Shown here piece after piece: positions 17,650 through 27,021 of a stretch of DNA of 60,812 nucleotides (its first letter is position 1; each line of letters opens with the position of its first letter). The notes under the pieces were generated by a model. That model was not told the DNA's origin and searched no databases. It saw only the letters and a list, made by a program, of their open reading frames with translations. Source of the DNA: CAYWVO01 sp964461835. GTDB lineage: Bacteria; Zixibacteria; MSB-5A5; WJJR01; JAJRUJ01. The stretch spans positions 1-60,812 of the forward strand of contig CAYWVO010000021.1 in the NCBI GenBank assembly GCA_964461835.1. Direction: 5' to 3'. The translations under genes were made by a program, and so were the position numbers.

Positions 17650-18750
17650 GTGCGGATCTTGCACTCAATTGTCATCGATGGTTGGCCGGCGGGGTCATGG
17701 TATGCGGTGAACATGGCCAAACGGCTCCGGGAACTCGGCCATACAACTTTATTGATGTGCAGGCCAGGTTGCCGTACCCAACAGGAAGCGGCAGGTGCCG
17801 GCCTGTCAACCTTTACCGGGATTAACCTCAAGAAAAAAGCACCCGGGCAGATGGTCAGCAATCTGTCCCACATCGGTCAGTTGCTGATCGACTGGCAGCC
17901 GGATATCATCTGCGCCCACTGGGGGGAGGATCATTCCGCCTGGGGGATGATTAAAGGGCTTTATGGCGACAAGACACCTTTAGTGCGGATCCGCTCGCTC
18001 GATCCCAAACCACCGAAAGCACACCCGTTGGGCAAATGGTTGCACGAACGGGTCACCAATCTGGTGATTACGTCAAACCAATACCTCCGCCACTGCTATC
18101 TTGAACGATTTTCACTACGGGACGATCAGGTACGGGTTATCTACCCCGGTATGGATATCCCGGATATTGAGCCGGTGACACCCGCCGCAGGGAGCTATAA
18201 GGCGGAGCACCCAGTAGTCGGCCTCCTTGCCCGTTTCTCCCCCGTGAAGGGCCATAAATATTTTTTTGAGTCGGCCCGGCTGGTGGCAAAGAGTATTGAA
18301 GATGTTCAATTCGTGCTGGCCGGGTTCGAATCAGAACTGACCCGCCGGGACCTGGAATCCATGGCGCAGGAGGTTGGCATTGCCGATCGGGTGGAAATAC
18401 TCTCCGAGCGCACCGGCAGGTCGGCAGCGATAATCAACCGCTTCGATGTGGGCGTGATCAGCTCGGTGTTTTCGGAGTCGATTTCCCGCGCTTTGATGGA
18501 ATATTTCGCGATGGGAATTCCCGCGGTAGCGACGGATGTCGGGGGAATACCCGACTTGCTGGCAGAGGGTGACTTCGGGACGCTGGTTCCGCCGAGGGAT
18601 CCGGCGCGGACGGCGGAGGCAGTTGTTGAGCTCCTGCAAGATCATACGCGACGAGTCCAATCGGGGCAGCAGGCCCGCGAGTTTTTGCGAACCCAACGGA
18701 CTTGGGCGCAGGCAGCGGAAACATTCCAACAAACGCTGTTGGAGATTTAA
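17650..18750 (+). CDS. Glycosyltransferase family 4 (GT-B fold)
   Basis: The second glycosyltransferase of the cluster, 366 residues, begins at a GTG codon (MRILHSIVIDGWPAGSW). The donor domain shows VGLLARFSPVKGHKYFF and an EX7E motif in SESISRALMEYFAMGIPA, followed by DVGGIPDLL. The N-terminal WPAGSWYAVNMAKRLRELGH is the usual acceptor-domain opening. It sits 39 bases after the previous glycosyltransferase and 12 before the next, so it is almost surely in one operon. Specificity unknown. Confidence 0.9.
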   Translation: MRILHSIVIDGWPAGSWYAVNMAKRLRELGHTTLLMCRPGCRTQQEAAGAGLSTFTGINLKKKAPGQMVSNLSHIGQLLIDWQPDIICAHWGEDHSAWGMIKGLYGDKTPLVRIRSLDPKPPKAHPLGKWLHERVTNLVITSNQYLRHCYLERFSLRDDQVRVIYPGMDIPDIEPVTPAAGSYKAEHPVVGLLARFSPVKGHKYFFESARLVAKSIEDVQFVLAGFESELTRRDLESMAQEVGIADRVEILSERTGRSAAIINRFDVGVISSVFSESISRALMEYFAMGIPAVATDVGGIPDLLAEGDFGTLVPPRDPARTAEAVVELLQDHTRRVQSGQQAREFLRTQRTWAQAAETFQQTLLEI

Positions 18751-18762
18751 AGGAGCTGGTAA

Positions 18763-19575
18763 TTGGCATCGCCGGGCCAACAACTTCCGATTCCACTTTC
18801 CGTGGTGATTATGGTGAAAGATGAGGAGACCAATCTCCCACGAACCTTGGCAAGTGTGCAGTTCGCCGACGAGGTAATCGTTGCCGATACCGGCAGCACC
18901 GACCGTACCATAGAAATCGCGGAGTCCGCTGGTGCACGAGTGGTGCGCTGTCACTGGCGAGGATTCGGCCCGACCAAGGCCGAAGCGCTTTTGCACGCGT
19001 CCGGCGAATGGATTCTCTCGCTTGATGCCGACGAGGTAGTCTCCTCCGAACTCGCGGCCTCGATCCGTACGGCAATTGCCGCCGATGATTCCCCGTATGT
19101 AGCCTACAAACTTGATCGTCACTCGAACTTCCTGGGGCGCTGGATGAAACACTCGGGCTGGTATCCGGATTATGTCACCCGGCTGTTTCGGAAGGGCCGG
19201 GCGAAGATGTCGGAGAAAGCTGTCCATGAATCATTATCTGCGTCAGGCGCGGTCGGTAGACTGGCGGGCAGACTCCTTCATTACACCGATCCGACCGTCG
19301 ATCATTACCTTACCAAAATGAAGTTATATACGCGGCTGTCCGCCCGGGAACTGTTCGAGCAGGGCAGAAAGTGCCGTTGGACCGATTTGCCTATCCGCCC
19401 TGCGATCATGTTTCTGAAAACCTACATCGTCAAACAGGGTTTCCGCGACGGCTGGCAGGGATTTGTCTTGGCTATGTTTTCCTCAATGCATGTGTTCACC
19501 AAGTATGCACGATTACGGGCGCTGTGGGCCGGACGCAACGTGGAGCGTCCTGGCAAACAGGACAATTCTACATGA
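18763..19575 (+). CDS. Glycosyltransferase family 2 (WaaE/KdtX-like)
   Basis: This 270-residue GT-A fold enzyme resembles LPS core beta-1,4-glucosyltransferases. The N-terminal PLSVVIMVKDEETNLPRTL and DEVIVADTGSTDRT are nucleotide-sugar binding elements; SLDADE is the metal-binding DxD motif. The C-terminal third contains KTYIVKQGFRDGWQGF, characteristic of the WaaE group. Start is TTG at 18763 with AAGGAG six to seven bases upstream. It completes the three-gene glycan cluster. Confidence 0.9.
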   Translation: MASPGQQLPIPLSVVIMVKDEETNLPRTLASVQFADEVIVADTGSTDRTIEIAESAGARVVRCHWRGFGPTKAEALLHASGEWILSLDADEVVSSELAASIRTAIAADDSPYVAYKLDRHSNFLGRWMKHSGWYPDYVTRLFRKGRAKMSEKAVHESLSASGAVGRLAGRLLHYTDPTVDHYLTKMKLYTRLSARELFEQGRKCRWTDLPIRPAIMFLKTYIVKQGFRDGWQGFVLAMFSSMHVFTKYARLRALWAGRNVERPGKQDNST

Positions 19576-19697
19576 GAAAGTGCTAACAGAAGCCCGCGTC
19601 GGACGCGTATCCCAGATGTGGACTGCCGCAAGGAGTTACGACGGTTCGACAGGCGGTGTTTTCCATAGACGATGGACGGAAGTACTGAAGGAGTCTG

Positions 19698-20255
19698 ATG
19701 ATCATGGCGATTCGTCATGTGGCAAAGTTGGGTGATCCCGTGCTCCGGCAACGAGCGCAGGAAATCCCGCATGAAAAAATCCGTTCAGAAGAAATTCAAC
19801 GCCTCATCGACGATATGCAGGACACTATCGAAGTCTACGAAGGTATCGGTCTGGCGGCGCCTCAGGTGCATGAATCTGTCCGCTTGTTCATCACCCGGGA
19901 TGTCTACGACCCGGCGGAGGAGAATCGACTGTTGTTACCCGCCCAGGTCGTGATCAATCCCACAATCAAGTTTTTGACCCAGAATGAATCGACGTACTGG
20001 GAGGGGTGTCTTTCCATCCCGGATTTACGCGGAATGGTGCCGCGGCCGAATAAAATCCAAGTGACCGGCTATGACCGAGACGGCCGCAAAATTAAGTTTG
20101 ATGCCGAAGGGTTCGCCGCGACCGTCGTGCAGCATGAGAATGACCACCTTGACGGTATCGTGTTCCTCGATCGCATGGCCGATCTCAAATCGCTGGCGTT
20201 CCTGAAAGAATTCGAACGACACGTGGCAGCCGCACCGGAAGAGATTGCCGATTAA
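19698..20255 (+). CDS. def: Peptide deformylase
   Basis: This metalloenzyme removes the formyl group from the initiator methionine of new proteins; it is a clear bacterial marker. All three motifs are present: GIGLAAPQV (about 50-58), EGCLSIP (about 98-104, metal-ligand Cys) and QHENDHLDG (HExxH metal-binding helix). 185 residues. Two ATGs are possible, 19698 and 19704; AAGGAG lies 4 or 10 bases upstream, so the choice is open. It probably starts a new plus-strand unit with the radical SAM gene 23 bases downstream. Confidence 0.97.
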   Translation: MIMAIRHVAKLGDPVLRQRAQEIPHEKIRSEEIQRLIDDMQDTIEVYEGIGLAAPQVHESVRLFITRDVYDPAEENRLLLPAQVVINPTIKFLTQNESTYWEGCLSIPDLRGMVPRPNKIQVTGYDRDGRKIKFDAEGFAATVVQHENDHLDGIVFLDRMADLKSLAFLKEFERHVAAAPEEIAD

Positions 20256-20278
20256 CCTGGTTTGCCGGACCCTGTTCC

Positions 20279-22927
20279 ATGTCTGTAATTCCTGATCTCA
20301 CGATCGAACGCCTGCTGGATCGCGTTAGTCACCCGTCCCGGTATATCGGGCAGGAGACTCACGAAATCCGCAAGGACCCGGACACAATTCAAATTCGTGT
20401 CTGCCTGGCGTTTCCGGAATTGTATGAAATTGGCATGTCGCATCTCGGGCTGCGTATCCTCTACGACGTCTTAAACAAGGACCCGGAAATCTACGCCGAG
20501 CGGGCGTTTTGCCCCTGGCCCGATCTGGAACAATTGATGCGGGAGGAAAACGTCCCGCTCTGGTCGCTGGAAACGCATACCCGGTTGCGGGAATTTGCCG
20601 TCGTCGGTTTTTCTCTGCAGTCCGAGATGACCGCCACCAACATTCTGACCATGCTCGACCTGGCGGGGATTCCCATCCGTGCGCGAAACCGTACCGCAGA
20701 ACACCCAATTGTTATCGGTGGTGGCCCGGTGGTGTTCAATCCCGAACCGTTGGCGGATTTCTTCGATTGCTTTTTGATTGGCGACGGCGAAGCCGCATTC
20801 CCGGCATTTCTGAAAGAATACCATAGAATTGCCAACACCGGCAATCGACAAGATATCCTCAAGCATCTCGCGCAGTGCGAGGGAATTTATGTCCCCGCGC
20901 TCTATGCAACGGAACAACAGGATTCCGGATTGGTCATTGTGAAGGGCAATGGCTCGGCGCCGTTCCCGGTAAAGAAAGTCCTGGTAGAGGACTTGGGAGA
21001 GTACCCCTTCCCGGATACCTCGCTGGTCCCGCAAGCGGAAATCGTGCACGATCGCTACGCCGTTGAGATTGCCCGGGGCTGTACCGAGGGTTGCCGGTTC
21101 TGTCAGGCCGGAATTATTTATCGCCCGGTGCGCGAACGCAAACCAAAGGATATAATCTCCACATTGAACAAAGGTATCGAGAGCAGCGGCTACGACGAGG
21201 GCTCGCTCACTGCGCTTTCCACCGCCGATTATTCATCCATTGATTCGCTGGGCCGTGCCGCCGCGGCGAATCTCCAGGACCGTAAGGCGGCAATGGCGGT
21301 CTCATCGCTGCGGGTCTACGGATTGACTGAACGTCTGGCCGAGGATATTGCTCGGGTCCGCAAAACGGGGTTCACGATTGCGCCGGAAGCCGGCACCCAA
21401 CGCATGCGGGACGTCATCAATAAAGGTATTACCAACGAGGATATCGCGACCGCAGCCCGCATTGCCTTCGACGCCGGCTGGGATTTGCTCAAATTGTATT
21501 TTATGATCGGCCTGCCCACCGAAACCGATGAGGATGTCGCGGGGATCGCCGATATTGCATTGCGTGTCTCTGAGATGTCCGCCGGGCGACAGGGCAAAGG
21601 CAAAGCCAAAATACATGTTTCTGTTTCCTCATTTGTACCGAAGCCACATTCCACATTTGCCTGGGCGAAGTTTGATGATCCTGAGGATTTGAAACGGAAA
21701 CAACAACTGATTCTGTCCCTGGTCAGGAAGCATCGCAATATTAAGGTGAGTTTTCACGACGTGGAATCCTCCACGCTGGAGGCGGTGTTGGCCCGCGGAG
21801 ACCGCCGGCTCAACGACGTCATCCGCACCGCCTGGGAGAGCGGCGCCCGCTTCGACGAGTGGGGGGAGCATTTCAATCTGCAAATCTGGGACGATGCGCT
21901 CACTACTTCTGGGATTGATCCCGGTCAATTCCTGCGGGAAATCCCGGTCGAGGAACCGCTTCCCTGGGATCATCTGGACCCATTAGTCGAGAAAGAGTTT
22001 CTCATCCAGGATTACCGGCGAGGATTAAAAAACAAGTACACCATTCCCTGCGAGAAACCCTTCATCCCGCAGTCACGCCTGAAAGAGAAACCGCGCCGTG
22101 GCGAGGAAAAGCTGATCTGTTATTCTTGCGGTGTGGGGTGTGATCTGCAAAAAATCACTGATTATCGCCGAGAGACTAAGACACAGGCCGACCAGTTGAG
22201 TGAAGCTACACCAGCTCATACCTCCGCTGAGCCACCCGCGAGTAATAGGAATCTCACCGAACGGTGGCGCTATCGCGTGGCGTATGGCAAGACCGGCTGG
22301 TCGCGGTATCTGTCGCATCTGGAGGTCACGCGCGTCTGGCAGCGCAGATTACGCCGCGCCGGGATTGAACTTTCCTATACCGAAGGGTATCACCCACATC
22401 CGCGTCTCTCCTTTGGCCCTGCACTCCCGGTAGGAGTGGCAGGCGAGCGTGAATATTTCGATCTGCAGACCACGGTCGACTATGATCCCGATGACCTGCG
22501 GCAGAAACTCGCACAATCGTTACCGGATACCTTTCCAATTCGCGAAATAACGCGTATTGATCTCCGGGCAGCAGCAGTGGAGACATTGATCGATACATAT
22601 TCCTACCGACTGGACGGAAAGACCAAATATATTCAAATGATTTCAGCTGCGGTCGAATCGCATGTATCAGCGAATGAGTGGATTATTACACGAATGAGAA
22701 AAGGTAAGGTCCGTAGGCTGGATATCCTGCCGCATCTGATCGCATTTAGTTCATCCAGCACGAACGGAGCCTCATCGATTGAAGTACAATTGCGCACTAT
22801 TGATGGTCGCACGATTAAGCCCGGCGAAGTAATTGAATCCGCCCTCGGCGAAATCCCACCGGGAATGCGGATTGTGCGCACGTGCATGGGACGTCTTGAA
22901 AACGATACAATGGTGGTACCTTTGTAA
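20279..22927 (+). CDS. B12-binding-type radical SAM protein fused to DUF2344
   Basis: This 882-residue fusion of two conserved but uncharacterised families begins with a TIGR03960-type protein. It has a cobalamin-binding-like domain (about 40-200, PIVIGGGPVVFNPEPLADF) and a radical SAM core whose cluster ligands are CxxxCxxC in RGCTEGCRFCQAG (about 268-276). A cysteine-rich hinge (CYSCGVGC, about 618-625) leads into a TIGR03936/DUF2344 domain (about 660-882, GWSRYLSHLEVTRVWQRRL and YTEGYHPHPRLSFGPALP). In many bacteria the two are separate adjacent genes near ribosome-associated genes. The reaction is unknown. mtaB starts 2 bases after its stop. Confidence 0.88.
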   Translation: MSVIPDLTIERLLDRVSHPSRYIGQETHEIRKDPDTIQIRVCLAFPELYEIGMSHLGLRILYDVLNKDPEIYAERAFCPWPDLEQLMREENVPLWSLETHTRLREFAVVGFSLQSEMTATNILTMLDLAGIPIRARNRTAEHPIVIGGGPVVFNPEPLADFFDCFLIGDGEAAFPAFLKEYHRIANTGNRQDILKHLAQCEGIYVPALYATEQQDSGLVIVKGNGSAPFPVKKVLVEDLGEYPFPDTSLVPQAEIVHDRYAVEIARGCTEGCRFCQAGIIYRPVRERKPKDIISTLNKGIESSGYDEGSLTALSTADYSSIDSLGRAAAANLQDRKAAMAVSSLRVYGLTERLAEDIARVRKTGFTIAPEAGTQRMRDVINKGITNEDIATAARIAFDAGWDLLKLYFMIGLPTETDEDVAGIADIALRVSEMSAGRQGKGKAKIHVSVSSFVPKPHSTFAWAKFDDPEDLKRKQQLILSLVRKHRNIKVSFHDVESSTLEAVLARGDRRLNDVIRTAWESGARFDEWGEHFNLQIWDDALTTSGIDPGQFLREIPVEEPLPWDHLDPLVEKEFLIQDYRRGLKNKYTIPCEKPFIPQSRLKEKPRRGEEKLICYSCGVGCDLQKITDYRRETKTQADQLSEATPAHTSAEPPASNRNLTERWRYRVAYGKTGWSRYLSHLEVTRVWQRRLRRAGIELSYTEGYHPHPRLSFGPALPVGVAGEREYFDLQTTVDYDPDDLRQKLAQSLPDTFPIREITRIDLRAAAVETLIDTYSYRLDGKTKYIQMISAAVESHVSANEWIITRMRKGKVRRLDILPHLIAFSSSSTNGASSIEVQLRTIDGRTIKPGEVIESALGEIPPGMRIVRTCMGRLENDTMVVPL

Positions 22928-22929
22928 TC

Positions 22930-24279
22930 ATGAACGGCAACGGCAAAAGAGTAAGTTTGTTTACGCTGGGCTGTCGCTTGAACCAGGCCGAGACCGCCTT
23001 GATCGCCGATTCGTTCCGCGCACGCGGGTATGAAGTCGTCCCGTTTGGGGAAGAGGCGTCGGTCAGTGTAATCAACACCTGTTCGGTAACCTCACGGGCG
23101 GATGCCAACTGCCGTAATGCGATCCGCCGCGCCCGAAAGGCCTCCCCGCACGGCGTCGTTGCCGCCGTAGGCTGTTATGCCCAATCGGATACCGAGAAAG
23201 TGTGCGGTGTACTTGGGGTCGACTATGTCGTCGGCACCGATCAGAAACTGAAGATAGCCGATATTGTCGGCAACGATGGCCGTCCAGATGATATCCGGGT
23301 AATCACGCAGCGCAAACACACCTTCGAACCGCTGAATTTTTCTTCGGTGGGATACTACCCCGAATCGACCCGTGCCAATATCAAAATCCAGGATGGCTGC
23401 GATTTCACCTGCGCGTTTTGTATTCTGCCGCGAGTGCGCGGACGGGCCCGCTCGCGCCGCATGGGCGATATTATTGTTGAGGCTAATGAACTGGCCGCGC
23501 GCGGCCATCAGGAAATTGTCCTGGCCGGAGTGAGTATCGGGCTGTATGCGTTCGAGGAATTCACCATCGCCGATATCGCAAAGAATATCGAGAAAATTGA
23601 TAATGTCAGCCGGGTGCGGGTGTCCTCAATTGAACCCAGTACGGTGAGGGACGACTTCCTCGACTGGATGGCGCACTCCGACAAAGCCTGCCGGCATCTG
23701 CATATCCCGCTTCAGTCCGGGAACCCGACAATCCTCGAGGCCATGCGTCGCCCGTACACGTTGGACGATTACCGGCGACTGATTGATAAAGCCGAGAAAC
23801 TCATGCCGGGTTTGGGGTTGGGCACGGACATTATTGTCGGCTTTCCGGGTGAGGGAGAGGCCGAATTCGAAAACACCTGCCAGGTCGTGGAAGAGCTACC
23901 GTTCTCCTATTTACATGTCTTCAGCTATTCTGACCGCCCGAAGACGCACGGGATGAAGCTGCCGAATAAAAATTCGCCGGAGACCATCAAACGCCGCTCA
24001 GAGATCATGCACGAAATCGGTGACCGGAAAAAGAGCGAATTCGCCGAGAAACATATCGGTAAAGAGGTCGAGGTGCTGGTCGAACGCCGGGATGAAGATG
24101 GCCTGTGGAATGGGTTTACGGGGGAGTATTTGAAGGTATTTTTTGCGGACGATCGGGATTTGCATAATACAATGGAAACAGTTAAGGTCATCGCGAGCGA
24201 GGAAGAAGCCGCACGTGGAATTTGTAGGTTGGGTTCCGAGGAATTCGCGAAAGCGATTGACGAGAAACCCGACAATTGA
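22930..24279 (+). CDS. mtaB: tRNA t6A37 methylthiotransferase MtaB
   Basis: MtaB converts N6-threonylcarbamoyladenosine at tRNA position 37 to its 2-methylthio form. Of 449 residues, the N-terminal UPF0004 domain supplies three cluster cysteines (LGCRLNQAE, NTCSVT, VGCYAQ). The radical SAM core has DGCDFTCAFCILPRVRG. A TRAM-type RNA-binding tail starts near 375 (GKEVEVLVERRDE). GCRLNQ and the CAFCILP form point to MtaB rather than MiaB or RimO. It is cotranscribed with the radical SAM/DUF2344 gene. Confidence 0.93.
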   Translation: MNGNGKRVSLFTLGCRLNQAETALIADSFRARGYEVVPFGEEASVSVINTCSVTSRADANCRNAIRRARKASPHGVVAAVGCYAQSDTEKVCGVLGVDYVVGTDQKLKIADIVGNDGRPDDIRVITQRKHTFEPLNFSSVGYYPESTRANIKIQDGCDFTCAFCILPRVRGRARSRRMGDIIVEANELAARGHQEIVLAGVSIGLYAFEEFTIADIAKNIEKIDNVSRVRVSSIEPSTVRDDFLDWMAHSDKACRHLHIPLQSGNPTILEAMRRPYTLDDYRRLIDKAEKLMPGLGLGTDIIVGFPGEGEAEFENTCQVVEELPFSYLHVFSYSDRPKTHGMKLPNKNSPETIKRRSEIMHEIGDRKKSEFAEKHIGKEVEVLVERRDEDGLWNGFTGEYLKVFFADDRDLHNTMETVKVIASEEEAARGICRLGSEEFAKAIDEKPDN

Positions 24280-24300
24280 TACTAAACCCCCGCCTGAACG

Positions 24301-24505
24301 GGAGTGACAGGTATTTGGGTGGCCCGGACATTTGTCCGGGTTTCAAAGAATGTTTCGCAAAGCGCACCCGTGGGTGCGGCACCAAAAGCAAGGATGAATC
24401 GATGAGAGGGACAGACGAGGACGTCTGCCGCCTACAAATAGAATCGTAGAGTGGGTGCTCCGCACCCACCGTGGACCCCGGCCTTCGCCGGGGTGACAAG
24501 CTAAG
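24301..24505. repeat. Cluster of palindromic intergenic repeats
   Basis: Three palindromic units fill the space before the aminopeptidase gene: CCCGGACATTTGTCCGGG; a GACAGACG...CGTCTGCCGCC unit (24409-24434); and GTGGGTGC-TCC-GCACCCAC joined to a GTGGACCCCGGC...GCCGGGGTGACAAG hairpin (24451-24501). The last is the reverse-oriented form of the element at 35091-35136. Similar units recur at 33.4-33.7, 34.9, 35.1 and 53.9-54.0 kb. Confidence 0.7.
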
Positions 24506-24522
24506 AATGATCGGGGTGTGAG

Positions 24523-25617
24523 ATGACCCAGGAATTCAACATCGCCAAACTGTTCAAAGACGTCGTCGACCCGCAACCGGGGGAAGTGATCACGTTCATG
24601 CATGATGTTCCGCACGGGGACATCAAAGATAATGACGAATGGCAGGCCCGGCGCGAAATGACCAGGGAATGGCGGGACGGGATACAAGGTCTCTGTGACG
24701 AAGTCGGGGCGACATTGACTCCAATTGTCACCTTTGCCGCAACCGGTGTGAACAATGCTGATTTGCCGGAGACCGGCGAATGCAACGGTGAGACAATCAA
24801 CCTGGAAGAATATCTGGGCAAGAGCACTGTCTGCTTTGCCCTCACTGAGTATTCGGCCTCGGCACCACTCATCCAGTTGAGTAAGATGTACCCGAAGTTT
24901 CGCGGCGCCAGCCTGCCGGGAGTAACGCGGGAAATGGAACAGACAGCCTTATCTGCCGATTACGCGCAGGTTGCCCGCTGGGCACAGGTGCTCACTGACC
25001 GGCTGACTCGCGCTGAGTCCGCCAAAGCGGTTTTTTCGACCGGCCACGAGTTTACCTTTGATCTGCGTCACCGGGAGGGGGACAGCGACGACGGTTATTT
25101 GCACGCCGATAAGACCGGTATCCGGCTGATTAATCTGCCGTCAGGAGAAGCGTGTATCGTGCCTTATGAGGGTGAAATCGCCGGCGATCCCAGCCGCACT
25201 GCGGGACAAATTCCGGTGAAGTTGGACAACGAAATCGCTGTCTTACAGGTGAAAGCGAACCGTATCATCGGCACCGAGGGACTGGGCAGCGAGACCGAAG
25301 CCTTCGCCAAACTGCTCATGACTGACCGGGCGCGACAGAATATCGCCGAATTGGGCCTGGGCTGTAATCCCAAAGCGGTCATTTCCGGGAACGTACTGGA
25401 AGATGAAAAAGTCGGTTTTCACTGGGCCTTCGGTCGCAGTGAACATCTGGGGGGTAAGGTTTCACCAGCGCATTTCGCCAAGCCGGAAAATGTGCTGCAT
25501 GAAGATATCGTGTACGCCAGGGGATGTCCGATCACAGTCAAAGAACTCACGTTGACCTATCCCGACGGCACGGAAGAACTAATTCTGAAAGACGCCGAAT
25601 ATACCGTATTAGATTAA
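24523..25617 (+). CDS. M29-like aminopeptidase
   Basis: A 364-residue relative of the AmpS/aminopeptidase T family (M29), metal-dependent exopeptidases of the cytoplasm. The C-terminal half carries NIAELGLGCNPKA, the LEDEKVGFHWAFGRSEHLGG segment and a final LHEDIVYARG, which match the metal-binding H and HxD positions of M29. The N-terminal half is more diverged, so substrate and even activity are uncertain. The start has only GGGGTGTGAG before it. miaB begins 2 bases after its stop. Confidence 0.7.
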   Translation: MTQEFNIAKLFKDVVDPQPGEVITFMHDVPHGDIKDNDEWQARREMTREWRDGIQGLCDEVGATLTPIVTFAATGVNNADLPETGECNGETINLEEYLGKSTVCFALTEYSASAPLIQLSKMYPKFRGASLPGVTREMEQTALSADYAQVARWAQVLTDRLTRAESAKAVFSTGHEFTFDLRHREGDSDDGYLHADKTGIRLINLPSGEACIVPYEGEIAGDPSRTAGQIPVKLDNEIAVLQVKANRIIGTEGLGSETEAFAKLLMTDRARQNIAELGLGCNPKAVISGNVLEDEKVGFHWAFGRSEHLGGKVSPAHFAKPENVLHEDIVYARGCPITVKELTLTYPDGTEELILKDAEYTVLD

Positions 25618-25619
25618 GT

Positions 25620-26942
25620 ATGCCAGGAAATGCCACCGCGACATATCAGTTATTCACCTATGGCTGCCAGATGAATGAGTACGACAGCGAGTTAATCGCG
25701 TCGTTGCTTGGCAAGGCCGGCTATCGGCCGGCAGATAATGGCAATGCCGCCGATATCGTGCTGTTCAATACCTGCGCGGTGCGCGAATCGGCCAACACGC
25801 GGGTGTATGCCCATATTGAACAATGGTCACAAACCAAGCGTGAGGGCAAAGCGCAGGTCATCGGTATCCTGGGGTGTATCCCCCAAAACCTGAAAGGAAA
25901 TCTGCTTGAGCGTTTCCCCGAGGTCGATTTTGTCTGCGGACCGGACAGCTACCGTTCCCTGCCGACATTGATCAAGAATTCATCCATTGATCATGAGCGC
26001 TCAGTCGAGGCCCGACTCTCCGAATATGAGACCTATTCCGATATCGCACCGGTCCGCGTGCCCGGCGTGAATGCCTGGCTGGCAATTATGCGCGGGTGCG
26101 ATAAGTTCTGCTCGTTTTGCGTGGTACCGTTTACCAGGGGACGAGAACGCTCCCGCACGCCGGAGAGCATTATTGCAGAAACGCGACAATTGGTCACCGA
26201 AGGCTACCGGCAGGTTACGCTGCTGGGACAGAACGTGAATTCCTATCGTTCCGGCGAGACCGATTTCGCGTCGTTGATCGACCAGGTCGGCAGGGTAGAG
26301 GGAATCGAACGCGTGCGCTTCACCTCGCCGCACCCCAATGATTTCCCCGTGCATTTGTTGGAGGTCATCGCGGCTAATCCGCACGTGTGTTCACACATTC
26401 ATTTCCCCTTGCAGGCAGGTTCCAACCGTGTACTGGAGAAAATGAATCGCGAGTACACGATTGAGGAGTTCCTCAAGCTCGTAAACCTCATGCGGAAAAC
26501 GATCCCCGGGGTCACTCTGACCACCGATATCATCTGTGGCTTTCCTACCGAAACCGCTGCGGAATATCAAGAAACAGTCGCTGCGGTCAAGGAGATCGAA
26601 TTCGATTCGGCGTTTATTTTCAAATACTCCGAACGCGAGGGCACGCTGGCCGCGCGCCGCTACCCGGATGATGTTCCTGATGATATCAAATCAGCCCGCG
26701 TCACCGAATTGGTGGGAATCCAGCGCGAAATCTCGGAACGAAAGAACCGGGCGATGATCGGCCAGACCTGCCGCGTATTGGTCGAAGGCACCGCCAAAAA
26801 GTCTCCGGATCAACTCAAGGCCCGCACCGACGGCAACAAGATCGTGCTGTTCCCGTCCACCAACGGCCTTAACCTCGGTGATTTCTGCGACGTTACTATC
26901 ACTCAAGTGACCCCGAACACCCTGCTCGGATACCCGGCCTGA
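25620..26942 (+). CDS. miaB: tRNA-2-methylthio-N6-dimethylallyladenosine synthase MiaB
   Basis: MiaB adds the methylthio group to i6A37 in tRNAs reading UNN codons. About 440 residues. The cysteine set is complete: YGCQMNEYDSE, NTCAVRESA, GCIPQ, then the radical SAM ligands RGCDKFCSFCVVPFTRGRE. A TRAM domain closes the protein (about 375-440). The frame is open 32 codons further up, inside the aminopeptidase gene, but MPGNATATYQLFTYGCQ at 25620 is the family-like start. Adjacent MtaB and MiaB modify t6A- and i6A-bearing tRNAs respectively. Confidence 0.95.
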   Translation: MPGNATATYQLFTYGCQMNEYDSELIASLLGKAGYRPADNGNAADIVLFNTCAVRESANTRVYAHIEQWSQTKREGKAQVIGILGCIPQNLKGNLLERFPEVDFVCGPDSYRSLPTLIKNSSIDHERSVEARLSEYETYSDIAPVRVPGVNAWLAIMRGCDKFCSFCVVPFTRGRERSRTPESIIAETRQLVTEGYRQVTLLGQNVNSYRSGETDFASLIDQVGRVEGIERVRFTSPHPNDFPVHLLEVIAANPHVCSHIHFPLQAGSNRVLEKMNREYTIEEFLKLVNLMRKTIPGVTLTTDIICGFPTETAAEYQETVAAVKEIEFDSAFIFKYSEREGTLAARRYPDDVPDDIKSARVTELVGIQREISERKNRAMIGQTCRVLVEGTAKKSPDQLKARTDGNKIVLFPSTNGLNLGDFCDVTITQVTPNTLLGYPA

Positions 26943-26983
26943 TTTTTATCACTCGGATCTTCTGTCAAACTCCGGACAACCGA

Positions 26984-27012
26984 TTGCACATCGATTGAGA
27001 CTTGCGTATAAT
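26984..27012 (+). promoter_or_regulatory. Housekeeping-type promoter of the SRP RNA
   Basis: A perfect -10 TATAAT (27007-27012) lies 17 bases after TTGCAC (26984-26989), a weak -35. The expected start point (about 27019-27022) coincides with the 5' end of the SRP RNA homology. Confidence 0.7.
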
Positions 27013-27021
27013 CTTACTGGA

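Noticed and set aside
18316..18332. GGGTTCGAATC, like a tRNA T-loop
   Set aside because: It lies inside a glycosyltransferase coding sequence and no acceptor or anticodon stems can be formed around it.
24301..24505. Possible CRISPR array
   Set aside because: The repeated units are different palindromes with no regular spacing or unique spacers; they are intergenic repeat elements.
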